Position numbers and translations under genes: made by a program
In this document: positions 35,340-46,600 of the stretch, piece after piece
Numbering within the stretch: position 1 is the stretch's first letter
Layout: the number at the start of each line of letters is the position of its first letter
The notes under the pieces: model-generated
Told to the model about the DNA's origin: nothing
What the model saw: only the letters and a program-made list of their open reading frames with translations
The model's database searches: none
From: Agapetus fuscipes
Taxonomy: Eukaryota > Arthropoda > Insecta > Trichoptera > Glossosomatidae
Assembly: GCA_951799405.1 (NCBI GenBank)
Contig: OX637344.1
Location: 6,634,001-6,698,000 of the forward strand
Reading direction: 5' to 3'
DNA length: 64,000 nt

Positions 35340-36191
35340 AAAAGTTAGTCATATAACTGCAGTATGGAATGGTCGGATGGGGCGGCACATTTAAAACAAC
35401 ACTCGAGCCTCTTAGGGTGGTGCAGAGAATGGTTATCAAAATAATGTTAAAGAAGCCTTTCGACTATTCCACATTGCAATTATATCATGACTTTCCGGTG
35501 CTAACAATTGACCAATTGTATAAGAGAGCGGCTCTCTACCAAGTTCATAAGGATTACTTTATCCACGGATATAATCCGGGGGATATTGTAATCCCAAGTG
35601 GTAGATCGCGTAGAGAGTCGCTTCTAATCAAAGTTCCTAGAAAGAATACAGCAACCGGCCAACATCACTACGATTATTTGGGTGTAAGGTGGTACAATGC
35701 ACTTTTTTCCAGGTATGAGCATGATAAGCACGCAGATCCTAGGGCCATTAAGTACATGATCAGCAAATATTTGAAAGAGGTGTAAATAGTTGAGTGTTTA
35801 TATTTGATTGGTTTTTTGTATATTATTCTTATCATTATTATTTTTGTTATTTTTTTCATATATCTACATGTGTGTATATATGTATAATTCCTATTTCTGT
35901 ATTTTCTATTTAAACATGTTACCTCTTTATGTTATTTTATTTTATTTTTTGTCTTTCTGTTTTTTGCTGAGTAAATGACTAAATGGTGTATATATTATTT
36001 TTGTTTTTTATGATTTTTATCTATTAAGTGATTAATTTTAAGTTAAGATAAGTTGGAATCCTCCCCAAAACACAAGCTATGCTTACTTTGGGGAGTATTT
36101 ATTGTAATTAGATTTTTAAAATTTATTTTTATTGTAATACTTTGTACATATTGATAAAAAACAATAAAGACCTTATGAATTATGAATTATG
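35340..36191 (+). mobile_element. non-LTR retrotransposon 3' fragment with TTATGAA tail
   Basis: An open frame at 35369-35785 encodes the end of a reverse transcriptase protein: LRVVQRMVIKIMLKKPFDYS, LYKRAALYQVHKDY and GVRWYNALFSRYE. The sequence after the stop is T-rich and then ends with AATAAAGACC and TTATGAA repeated about three times (36174-36190), the kind of short tandem tail that marks the 3' end of several non-LTR clades. It is heavily 5'-truncated but the remaining frame is intact, so the insertion is probably fairly young. It lies directly upstream of Cdt1. Confidence 0.75.
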
Positions 36192-36422
36192 AACTCCTTA
36201 CTTTCAGATATATTTATTTTTCCTTACTTTCAGGGATATTTCGTTGCTACTGCATTAAAAGCTTTCTGCGAGGGATTTTTTCGACACAAGTTCAACTTCA
36301 AGTGAAATTTGGAGGGAAATTCGCGCCAAGTTGTCAAACTCAGTTGACAACTGAAATTTGCGCGTCTCACACCGTTCTTTGTCAATTTTTATCTTTATTT
36401 ATCAATTAAACAGTGCCTGATA

Positions 36423-39400
36423 ATGTCGCAGCAATCCATCGATTGCTATTATGGCCACCGAAAACGCAAAGGAGCCGCTGACGAGACTGCAGCAGCCAAC
36501 AAAGTTATAATTTTGGATCGCGGGGATGGTCCTCAGGCGTGTGATGCTTTAGAAAGCGGCAACGTCACCCCAACTGGTTTCCCAACCACCAAAGGCGTTA
36601 AACTTCTCTCTAACAAGAAAGACATCCTGCATTCTGATACAAAAACATCAGAATTAAAATGCCCAAAGTCAAAAGCAGCTATTAAGCTTGAGTTTGATGA
36701 TGAAAATGGAAGCTCCTCCACGGAGTTTTCACAAATTGAATCTAAAAATCCTGATGGAAGTATCTCGAAAAAGTTCATTTCTTTTAAAAAAGCCGGTGCG
36801 CTTTCTCCGAAGAAGAAATCCAAAGTCGGAGGGAATGCTAACATCTTATCTTACATGATGAAGTTGAGTGAAGCGACTGGGCGTCAACCATCTGTAATTA
36901 CTCCTTCCCAAGATAATGTAAACATGTGTAAAGATGCGCCTAGTGTGGCAGACAGTGCCAGAAAGGAGCTGTCCTTGGGGAACATAAAGAAGTGCTTGAA
37001 CCGGAGTTCAAGGCTGAATGAGCTTCGAGCGTCCATATCTCGGCTGAACCAAGGCTTTGATAAGCTGAAGGAACTGAATGAGAAGACTCCCCAAGTATCC
37101 GCGTTGAAGGAATTTAAATCCATTGAGCTCATGGTGCCTGTCAGGTAATCAGCTTCTCTTATCTTATGTATTTTTGTTTGTATTGTTCAATTGTAATTAT
37201 TTACAAAGGGGCACTGCGTAAACATTTTAATTGTCAAATTTTGGTGTGTAATCCAGCTCATTCCCGCTGAATGCTACGCATGCATACAATCTATCTCTTA
37301 TCTAAGTCACTAAGATGGGTGAATACTTAAGATAATGCTTGCTCTTAACCAAACACCTGTGAGTTGGTGCTTACACATGCTGATTGTGTATTTAAAAATA
37401 TGAACCCAAATCTTGAATGAACATAAATCCTAATCTATAATCTAAGTTGCAAAGATATATTACATTTAAGATTCATATAAAATGCATTCCCACAAGTAGG
37501 CGTGTATAAGTTCGCACTTACACATGCCACATGTGGACTTGCAATGTAACAACTAAAGATGGACCGAATGTGGTTTGAACCAAATAGAAACTTCGGCCGA
37601 ACATTCGGTTAAAATAAAAAATTTGCCCAAACTTCGGTTCGGTAAAAATGGTGAAAAAGTTACACATTATAGTTACTGTTGTTTGTTAGAAGAATACAAG
37701 GTAGGTACCTTTATTTCATTTTTGTTTCAATCTGATATCTATGTAAGGGAGAAGAAGATTTAATTTTAATTGTCAGTTAATGTTCACTCGTTCCTACTAA
37801 AATAAATGATCATGAGTGAATATATAAAGGCCTCATTTTTATTTCACGGTTGTAAAAGATACTATGACATCCAATTATAACAGTTAAAATGGTGCAAGTA
37901 GGTATTTGGTTTAGTTTATCTTAAACCGAATGTTCGGCATTTGAACCGAATTGCGAAGTTCGGTTAAAGCTGCCAAAATTCGGTTAAACCCAATGTAAAA
38001 CGAAGGTCGGCCCATCCCTAGTAAAAAGCCAATTGCAAATGAACATAAGCCCTGCAACTTTTGCCGACCTTCCCTAAAATAGGGGTGGCATTGGTAAAGT
38101 GAACCACCTTACAGTATGGGGGTCAGCCACAAGTTAAAGAACTATAATATTTTATGATAATTCATAGGCACTAGGCAAAATCGGTTAGTGAATTGCATTC
38201 CTCTTCACAAATCTATTAAAAAATAGCTCTATATCCAAATGGCACCCAGTGTTTGCAGATGGTCATCCATTCAAGTTATATTTGTGTTATTCAACTGTGA
38301 TGATCTGACAAGAAAACCGTTTTCATCGTCGTTCCCTTTACCCCTAGTGTAAAACATTGTTAACTCACTTTGAAAAGTCATACGTAAATTGAAGAAAACT
38401 ATGAAAAAAAAATCAGCAAGCCGTCATATTTTCCACGCATTATCAGTTTACATGTTTACTCCCGGACTTGTCAGCTTTTTGTTTGACAGTTTTAACCTTT
38501 TCGATTCTGAATTTACTTGCTACATACGCACTGCCAGAACGGAATACTTTTTTGAGGTTATTTTTTTACACAGAAATTGATTTCCTACCTTAATTACTTG
38601 ATGAAACTTCAAAATTTATGAAAAAGTATATTCATTAGTTATGGCTCTGGATGAAATGAAAGAAGTATGCAAGGATCGAAAGAAATGGCGGTTGATCTGT
38701 AATGCTGGCGGTTAAAGCTGAGGCTTTTAAATTTAAAAAAATATGTTTTTTAATTTTTTACTGTTTAATTGTTAGAGTTTATTTGTTTTATATATTTGAT
38801 TGTATTAATTGCTTGTACTCCTTGACTGATAGGTTGGTATGCGGCTGACCACCCATACTGTAAAAAATGGTTCACTTTGCCAATGTCACCCCTGCTTCAG
38901 GGAAGGTCGGCAAGAGCTGCAGGGCTTATGTTCATTTGAGATTGGGTTTTTTATATTGTAGGTCCACATGCAGCATGTGTAAGCGCGAAATTATGCATGT
39001 CTGCTTGTGGGAATGCATTTAATATGAATCTCAAATGATACATATCTTTGCAGCTTAGATTTAGATTTTAGATCCAGGAACACAAATCACAAACTTTCAA
39101 CACATGTTTTCACTTGTTGTTTTATATAAAAACAAGTAAATCACAATAATATTATTTAAAAAATTATATTATACGCACATTCCATAACTAGATTTTATAT
39201 CCATTAGGTTTTAAACAATTTTTTTACTCAATTAAATACTCGTCACTAAAGAGAAATTAGTTATTTTACAAAAAAAGTAAACTGTTATATCTATCTCAAT
39301 AGATTATGCCTGGATTTTGTTTGTAAACATTGGTTAATAACCCGCGGGACGAGAGGTCGAGCTGTTCTGACGAAATATTTGAGAAAGAATATTTTCAAAA

Positions 39401-41401
39401 TATGTATGCGGCTGACCACCCATGCTGTAAAAATGGTTCACTTTGCCAATGTCACCCCTGTCTCAGGGAAGGACGGCAAGAGTTGCAGGGTGTATGTCCA
39501 TTTGAGATTTGGTTTTTATGTTGTAGGTTCACATGAGGCATGTGCAAGCGCGAACTTGTACGTGTCTGGTTGTGAGAATGCATGTAATGTGAATCTCCAA
39601 TGTAACATATCTTTGCAACTTAGATTAGATTAGATTAGTATAATATGAGATTTTATTAGTGTACCTATAATGTAAGCAACAAAAAAGTTTGAAATTTTTT
39701 AACACAGATGTCAGGGGAAGCTTTAAACTTCGATATATATATATATATTTGGATGACTTATTCTTCTTTTGGGCGCCGTTTAGTGGCTCCAGCCACCCCA
39801 AGGGCGCCCACCGCTCACTCTCTTCTTGTGAAGATGGTGGTCTTCAGCTCCTTCGATGACATGGATAGATGCCAGCCGCACTGTATGCAAGTTTAGTCAT
39901 GACATCTATGCATGCCAGCCGCAGCCAAAGAGTTAATAACGTATTCCTTGTTGTTTTAGCCCCTCCAAGCAGTCTCCCGCCAAGTTGGTTGCTCTCTCTT
40001 CTCCCGCCAAAGACATTCTCATGTCACCGAGGAAGGCTGGAGAGAGCCCAGTCAAGAGCCCCAAGAAGGTAACAACACTAACACCAAATTATTCCAATGT
40101 ATCTGATGTATCCCTTAACTTGTGATTTACTATTATTATTTACCTGCAATGTTTATGAGATGTGTAAATGGTGTTATCTACAGATTCCTGCCTACCAGCG
40201 CCATGCTTCCTTGGCTGAGCGTGTCCCGTCTTTGACAATACCCCACCACTACCGTTTCCTGGCAGAAGTCTTCAGGGACATGGAAACCGTCTGCTCCATG
40301 CTGTTCAACCGCAAAGAGACCATCACCTTCACCAAAGTCAGACCCGCCGTGCAAGAAATGCTGCGCCGCAATGTCACAGAGAAGCACCTTGGACAGATCA
40401 AGAACATAAGCCCTCTCATGTACACTTTCAGCCATCAGAAGATCAAAAACTTTGGAGCCACGGCCAAGAAAGATGAATACGAGTTAGTTATTACACCGAA
40501 CTTTGTAAATCAGAATGGTGTGCAGGTGCATCAGGATATAATGAATCCTACAGTGATTTTGGAACGCCGCGCAAAGTTCTTTAAATTGCTTGTAGAGAAA
40601 GTTAAAGATCACCACGCTGTCTTCCTGCATTCTCTGGATCCTCCCATGGATATTCAGAGAGATAAAATACAGAGATGGCATCCGGAATTTGATTTGGAGC
40701 ATATTCCGGAAGTCGAAGTTGCAGCTCTTCCTGAGTTGCCAAATGTGGAGAGATATTCAACAGCTCAAGATGTTTTGTCGCACGTTAGAGATAAGTTCAA
40801 CTGTAATACGAGGATGAACAAAGCTCTAGAAAAGTTAGCGGCCGCTAAAGCTCGAGGTTTGACTTCGGACGAACAAAAGGCGACTGGGCTAAACCAAGAT
40901 GGTTCAGATGTTAGTAATGCCAACGCTCAAACTTCTGAATCTTCCCAACAGACTGATGATGTTTCGGTATCTGCTTCCGGAGTGCCTTTGATAAATCCTG
41001 CGTTGAAAGGTGTTCCGAAAGCCCTTCTAGAGAAGATACGAGCCAGACAGGCTGCTAAAGCTCTTGAGTCAATGACGAGGTCTTCTGCGTACGATAAGGA
41101 CTTGCTCATTTACCAGAAACTTCCGGACTTGGCGCATCTGATTCGCAACTTGTTTGTGACGGAGAAGAAGAATGTTCTGCCTTTGGAGTTGGTTATTGCA
41201 AAGCTTGATAACAGCTTTAAGCTCAAGGTCAGCAGTAAGGAGATGACGAGTCTCATACATAACCTGAGCCAGCAAGTGCCAGGCTGGCTGACCTTCCATC
41301 AGTTCAGTAAGGTGGATCACTTGAAGATTGTCAAGGACATGGATATGAACAAAATTATAACTAAACTCAAAAACTTGATTGATAAACATTCAAAACAATG
41401 A
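36423..41401 (+). CDS. Cdt1: DNA replication licensing factor Cdt1 (double-parked homologue)
   Basis: Three coding exons, 36423-37144, 39960-40068 and 40184-41401, join in phase to 682 residues. Cdt1 loads the MCM2-7 helicase onto origin-bound ORC/Cdc6 in G1 and is held by geminin or destroyed in S phase. The extreme N-terminus QQSIDCYYGHRK (residues 3-14) fits a PCNA-interacting PIP box (QxxIxxYY) followed by a basic residue at +4, the layout of a CRL4-Cdt2 degron. The Thr-Asp pair usual inside that degron is replaced by Asp-Cys. A basic, Ser-Pro-rich linker follows (SPKKKSK, SSPAKD, SPRK, SPVKSPKK), candidate CDK sites. The central geminin-binding and MCM-binding fold starts at about residue 279 (PAYQRHASLAERVP, LAEVFRDMET, LFNRKETITFTKV). 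The C-terminal winged helix is at about 583-682 (LPDLAHLIRNLF). Intron 1 is 2.8 kb and full of repeats. Confidence 0.95.
37287..38133 (-). repeat. family A copies, one split by a hAT-like MITE
   Basis: A decayed inverted copy occupies about 37287-37430 (GAACCCAAATCTTGAATGAA). A better one starts at 37431 (AATCTATAATCTAAGTTGCA, CATTCCCACAAGTAGGCGTG), is interrupted at 37554-38020, and resumes with AATTGCAAATGAACATAAGC, CTGCAACTTTTGCCGACCTT and AGTATGGGGGTCAGCC to 38133. The MITE is therefore younger than this copy. Confidence 0.75.
37554..38020. mobile_element. hAT-like MITE inserted in a family A copy
   Basis: The ends are TAAAGATGGACCGA (left) and, inverted, TAGGGATGGGCCGA (right), with many CCGAA/TTCGG words inside. 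Flanks GTAACAAC (37546-37553) and GTAAAAAG (38021-38028) agree at six of eight bases, consistent with an aged 8-bp target duplication. The interrupted host repeat fixes the borders independently. No transposase is encoded. Confidence 0.75.
38160..38220 (+). repeat. SINE3 tail fragment
   Basis: GGTTAGTGAATTGCATTCCT and CTTCACAAATCTATTAAAAA match the end of the SINE3 copy nested at 2984-3245. No head is present. The following stretch to 38635 (Cdt1 intron 1) holds nothing recognised. Confidence 0.5.
38636..39073 (+). repeat. family A, 3' end with last coding codons
   Basis: The coding end reads [20 protein letters not shown], as in the better copy at 52580-53107. It is followed by the full conserved 3' block (TGACTGATAGGTTGGTATGC ... 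GCAGCTTAGATTTAGATTT). This shows that the 3' block belongs to the same element as the reverse transcriptase. It is in Cdt1 intron 1. Confidence 0.85.
39402..39640 (+). repeat. family A 3' end, direct
   Basis: GCGGCTGACCACCCATGCTG, ATGGTTCACTTTGCCAATGT, GGCAAGAGTTGCAGGGTGTA and an ACTTAGATTAGATTAGATTA tail. The copy begins abruptly inside the block. Cdt1 intron 1. Confidence 0.75.
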
Positions 41402-43699
41402 TTGTTGCAAATTGCACCGTTCTCAAGTAATGGCTTAATATATGGGTATCGCCGTCGAAATTTGTACCTTTTGTCTTGTGCGTGTGTCCCCTAATGATTT
41501 TCAGCTTTTTCATAAAAACTGGTGATCTCTTCTGAATTCTAAAATTATCAGAGTAAAGTTAATAAAAAGCGTATCGAAATACAAAAAAAAACTGCAAAAA
41601 GCATTAAGTGGCGATGTAATTAAAAAATAAAACAAAAACGCCTTTTTTCCATTCCCATACAAATTTTACATGTCCGCAACCCGGTTTTGACCCTTTGATG
41701 GCATGATACGATCAAAATAGTCAAACGTTTTTAAAGTTAAGTATTTTTTGCATATACCTTAGTAACGTATCTTTCATTTTCTGTACTAGCCACAATAATA
41801 TTTACTTATTTAAACACGAAATATTGATTGCTAAGGGTTGTCTCCATTTTTGGCTCCGAAATTTTTCTTTTAGTATGTTACCAATTCCATTGGAACAAAC
41901 AAAAATCTTGCAATCTTAAGTATTTGTTCACGTATGGTAACTCTTTGATGTAGTGTGGACAACACAAAAAAACTCATTCGATACCTTCATTTTCTTTTGA
42001 GGACGTTTACATCAGACTCGGGAATTTGTCGTGTGTGTTTTGAGTGGAAGTTAGCTTGGCATTATTAAGGTATGTATTCGAATATGTTGTCAGTTGTATA
42101 TTTTTTACTTAGATCCATTAATTCTTCTAATGATTGTATGTTTTTATCATTGCTGACAGTATTATTTTTCAAATGGCACAAGTTTAAGGTAATGTCGGGC
42201 GGTTTTTTATTTACAATCTTTACCGTATGTTACCAGTATTAAGGTGTATTCACGTAGGTTTAAAAAAATACACCTACTTACCGTTAATTTATGGTTGACT
42301 AACAAATAACATTTACGTACCTAATTGAAACATAAAACTATCTAATCAACCTTACTACATGCTATTAATATTTTAAATGCACCGTTTGATGTTTGTTATT
42401 CAAAATAGCAAAAAGGTTTATTCCGTGATCTGTGGGCTAAACGATTAAATGAAATTTGGACCACAGAGGTACCTAATTTTTATATCGGTGCTGGATACTG
42501 TGAAAAATGTACGCAAAAAAAAACATTGCCTATCTATCGAAATCTATGATAATCTATAATCTAAGTTACAAAAATATATTGCATTTAAGACTTTAAGTTC
42601 GTACTTAAACATGCTGCATGTGAACCTAAAATATAAAACCCAATCTCAAATGAACATAAACCCTGCAACTCTTGCCGACCTTACCTGACACAATGGTAAC
42701 ATTGGTAAAGTGAACCATTTTTTACAGTATGAGTGGTCAGCTTCATACTAACCTATAAGTCAAGGAAACTTATTGAAATACAATAAACGAACGATTTTAG
42801 GTAGTTATTAAATGTGCGTATTCATATTTTTATTAAACATTCATAAACAAACAAAATTCATATTTATAGACATTCAAAATGGTGCTCTTATATTTTTTAC
42901 TGAACAGTGTTTACGAACTGCTATAAAATCTTGTATTCGTCGTCGAAAAAAGAAATGAGATATCGAAATGTAAACAAACCTAATTTTTCGAACCTGTCCG
43001 TCATTTTGAATAGACCTTAATTTAACTCACGATGTTTTCGTTTTCTTGAATCTTGCCGGTCGACAGTTATGGTACAAATTTAAACGGCGTTACCCATATG
43101 CCAGAGTTTTGGGCAAAATATAAGTGATCTTACGTTTATTCTTGTAAATTTACTCATTTCTTAGACCAATCATGTAAAAATGAGTTTTTCTTAGAAAGGA
43201 TTTTTTTTTTTTTTTTTTTAAAAAAGTACTTTTAAATAACTTATTAATATTTTTGACACAGGTAAATTTAGTTTTACATTTCCTTTGTTTATTTTTTCAT
43301 TCATATTTTGCCCAACCCCAAAATCTATCATTACATCTTTATATTCCCTGTCAATGTACAACATTTTCAATTGATACCTATTATACGAGTATTGTTTGAG
43401 TGCCTTATTTAATATATTAGGTTGTTATCGATTTACTCAAAACCTAAGACTTGATATACATTAAAATTATATTACTAGTATTCTTGGAAGTGGAATGATT
43501 TTGTTTGTTTCTTTATTAAAATACAGCATTAAAAAATACAATATATTTTATTTAAAAAAAAAAGTTAAGTTAGTAATAAGTACACTTTTTGTTGACTTGT
43601 GTGAGAGGCAATGTGCAGGAATGGATGCTTAGATAAGAAAGGCACAACTCGGTGTTATTGGGAGTGTGTGGGAGCCTGGTGACATGATTAACTGGCACA
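41402..43699. other. intergenic between Cdt1 and the omega GST
   Basis: Follows the Cdt1 stop; AATAAA-like words near 41560-41630 could serve its 3' end. An inverted family A block occupies 42547-42775. A T run lies at about 43202-43219. No further gene is visible. Confidence 0.45.
42547..42775 (-). repeat. family A 3' end, inverted
   Basis: ATAATCTATAATCTAAGTTA, CAATCTCAAATGAACATAAA, CCTGCAACTCTTGCCGACCT, AGTGAACCATTTTTTACAGT and TAACCTATAAGTCAAGGAAA. About 40 bases of the middle are missing. Confidence 0.75.
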
Positions 43700-46600
43700 T
43701 CACGCTTGAGAAAGGAAATCATAATCTCCTGTTCCATTGAGTCTTCCTTGGAAGAATCTGTCATGCACGTCCATTTCCAGATAATGTGTCCTGACTACGG
43801 GATCTTCCTTCATCGCTTCAATCCAGCCACTCTGAAATAATCAATCATTTGAGCATCAATTATGATAATTAGGAAAGACTTGAAACCTTCAAACTGTTAT
43901 GTAGCAGAGATTATGGGAATCTAAAATTTCCCACAAAATTTAAATTTTGTAGTCTGCTCTACAAGGTAACTGAATTTTCCATTGTTGAAATATTTTATTC
44001 AGCTTTGAAATGTGCCTTTTTCATTGATTGTTGAAGCACACCCTTTAGATTCTTTCATCTTATTTGAAATGACATATAATTTATAAAACATCAGCGCTGA
44101 ATCTGTCTGTGTTGAAGTAACTGCAACAAACTTCTTACATTATAAAAAGAAACTAGCTTCAACATATTGTTATTAATATAAGTATTTCAACAGTAAGAAT
44201 AAATTCAGTTATTGAATAAAGCATTTTACAAAATAAAAAGTTAAAACAAATGCTTATTAATTTTCTTTGCCAAAAAGCATAATGCCAAATAAGATGATTG
44301 TTGTCAATCAAAAAGTAAAACAAAAGCCTCACCAGCTGTGGGAATCTGTCTTGGTTGATTTCACAGTCTTGCCTCCCGCTGTACTTGGGCACCAGACCAA
44401 ATCTCTCAAACCACGGCCATATCATGTAGTCCACCATTCCGGGAGTTGTTCCCGCCAGGAATTTGGTTCCCCGCTTTGTGATTTCCGATTCTACTTCCTG
44501 TAATCCGGCCATGTAGGATTTCAGTATCCCTTCCATGGGATCGTCGCTCTTGAAGATGACCTTGTAGTAGCTTGTTATTGCCTGTAAATCAATCAAGAAT
44601 TGACTAAGGTTAAATTTAAACTGGAGCTACTGTTGTTTGACAAATTCACAAATTGATTATACTTTTTGGATATTTGACAAACCGTTGTTGTAGGAGAACT
44701 TACATTCTCAACATTTCATTCACCTCGTAGCTAACATCTTCAAGAGGCACCCTTTCCGCAGTCCATCCATAATTACATTGCAGAAAGAGTTCCTCCTGAA
44801 GAATTCACTAGTTTTCTCATTGGAATGGTGAGTACAATTTATTGAAATTATTCTTTGAAAGACTACATGGTTTTTGCCAACTGTCAGGTATACTCGTATA
44901 ATTCAAGAAGATGGACACATTTGTTTTTCTTTTAGAATAAAATAAGTTGAAGTACAGTATGAAGTTGAAAGTCCAATATGTTAGAATGTTGTTTCATAAT
45001 CAACATTAAGAGTACCACAAGTTTAAAACATTGCATAAATACTCAACCGCTGTGTAAACAGCAAATGTATCAAAGATACAACAGCGCCTAGCGTGAGTAT
45101 TTTACTTTTTATACATAATTTCTGTTAAAGCAATGGTTTAGTTTGTATGCAATGTTTTATACTTGGAATAAAATATCAAAGGAAACATACCATAAGTCAT
45201 TTTTATTTCTCTACAAGGACGAGAGAAAGCTAGACATTTAAAAATGTGTAAGAAGGGTTAACTCATCTGGTAATGACTCAGCAACAAAGGTTAAGAAAAA
45301 CAAGAAGGGTAGCTGGTATTAATATGTTTTTATCTGAGTAGAATGTGTAGGTACTCAATAAAACCCTGTGGAATTGAGGATTTGCAGAACTGGTATTGAC
45401 AATTTCTAATATGCTAATGATGACTGGGTGGTTTCACATCAGACATACCTTGTTGAAATTTTCAACAATGATTTTATCCTGGGCCTTCCGCAGGGGATCT
45501 TTGGAGACCAGCGGAGGCTGCGGATACTTGTCTTCAATATATTCCGCTGTTATCAAACTCTCGTAGATGGTCACATCCTTCTCAACTTCCAACGCCGGCA
45601 CCTTGCCTAAAATCCATGAAAACCTTTCACAATTATCCCAATTGATTTTTCACTGAAAGGTGGAAAGGTAGCCGGAATTCAGTCTCTTAAAAGTAGCTCT
45701 CACTATCTGCAAAAACATATCTATGATCTAAAGAAGATGTTTCACAGATAGATCATGTGAATATAAAAATAATTTATTCATAAAAAATGATTTACTGAAG
45801 ATTTACAAAGCGTGCAGCTTTTTTTAACTCAAGTAAGAAAATAGTACATGTGCCTGAACTAGGACACTGCTTTCCTTTGTTTGTTCCATTTTGAGGCACA
45901 TCTATGAATGGAAGAGTATAAAATTTGATGTTAATAATTATATAAGAATAAACTAATTAATTTGACTATAGGTGGCATGCGTAGGTGCCATGAATAGACT
46001 TGAACTCTGTGCAACTGGCATCAGTACATATCCCCGAAGTTTGAAGGTAATTTTGCTACCTGATATTGCTCAAGGTAGAAAATCAATTACTCTTTACAAA
46101 AGAAAGTCAAAAGATATTCCGTACCATTATTAAGGATTACAGAACAGGTTGAGTATGAACAGATCAAGAGTTTTCTTTACCGAGTGGACTTTTGGAAGTC
46201 AGCCATTCAGGTTTAGTAGTGAGGTTGACATTGACGACTTCGTAATCAAGCTTCTTGGCGTTGAGGGCGAGAATGGTGCGCTGGGCGTAGGGACAGAACC
46301 TCATGCTGTAGACGCGCAGGGTGCCCGTGTAATCGGGGACCTTCGAGCCTGGAATATTATATTTTACACATTGAAATGAAATAAAACCCACCCTTGTTGC
46401 AGTGGACTCTCTTTAACATGTCGCTTGATTACCTGCCAACTTCTACAATCTACCATTTTTTTGAGATGAGAAAACCTATATTAAATTATTTTCTGTAATT
46501 TTCTAGCATTACATTTTTTCTGTTGGTTAATTCGATCATATAATATTTTTTATACATTACTGTAATTATTCATTTCATTTCCCTTGTTTCCTTGCATATT

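Noticed and set aside
43570..43764. 64-codon minus-strand frame over the last GSTO exon
   Set aside because: It overlaps the true GSTO end in another frame and matches nothing.
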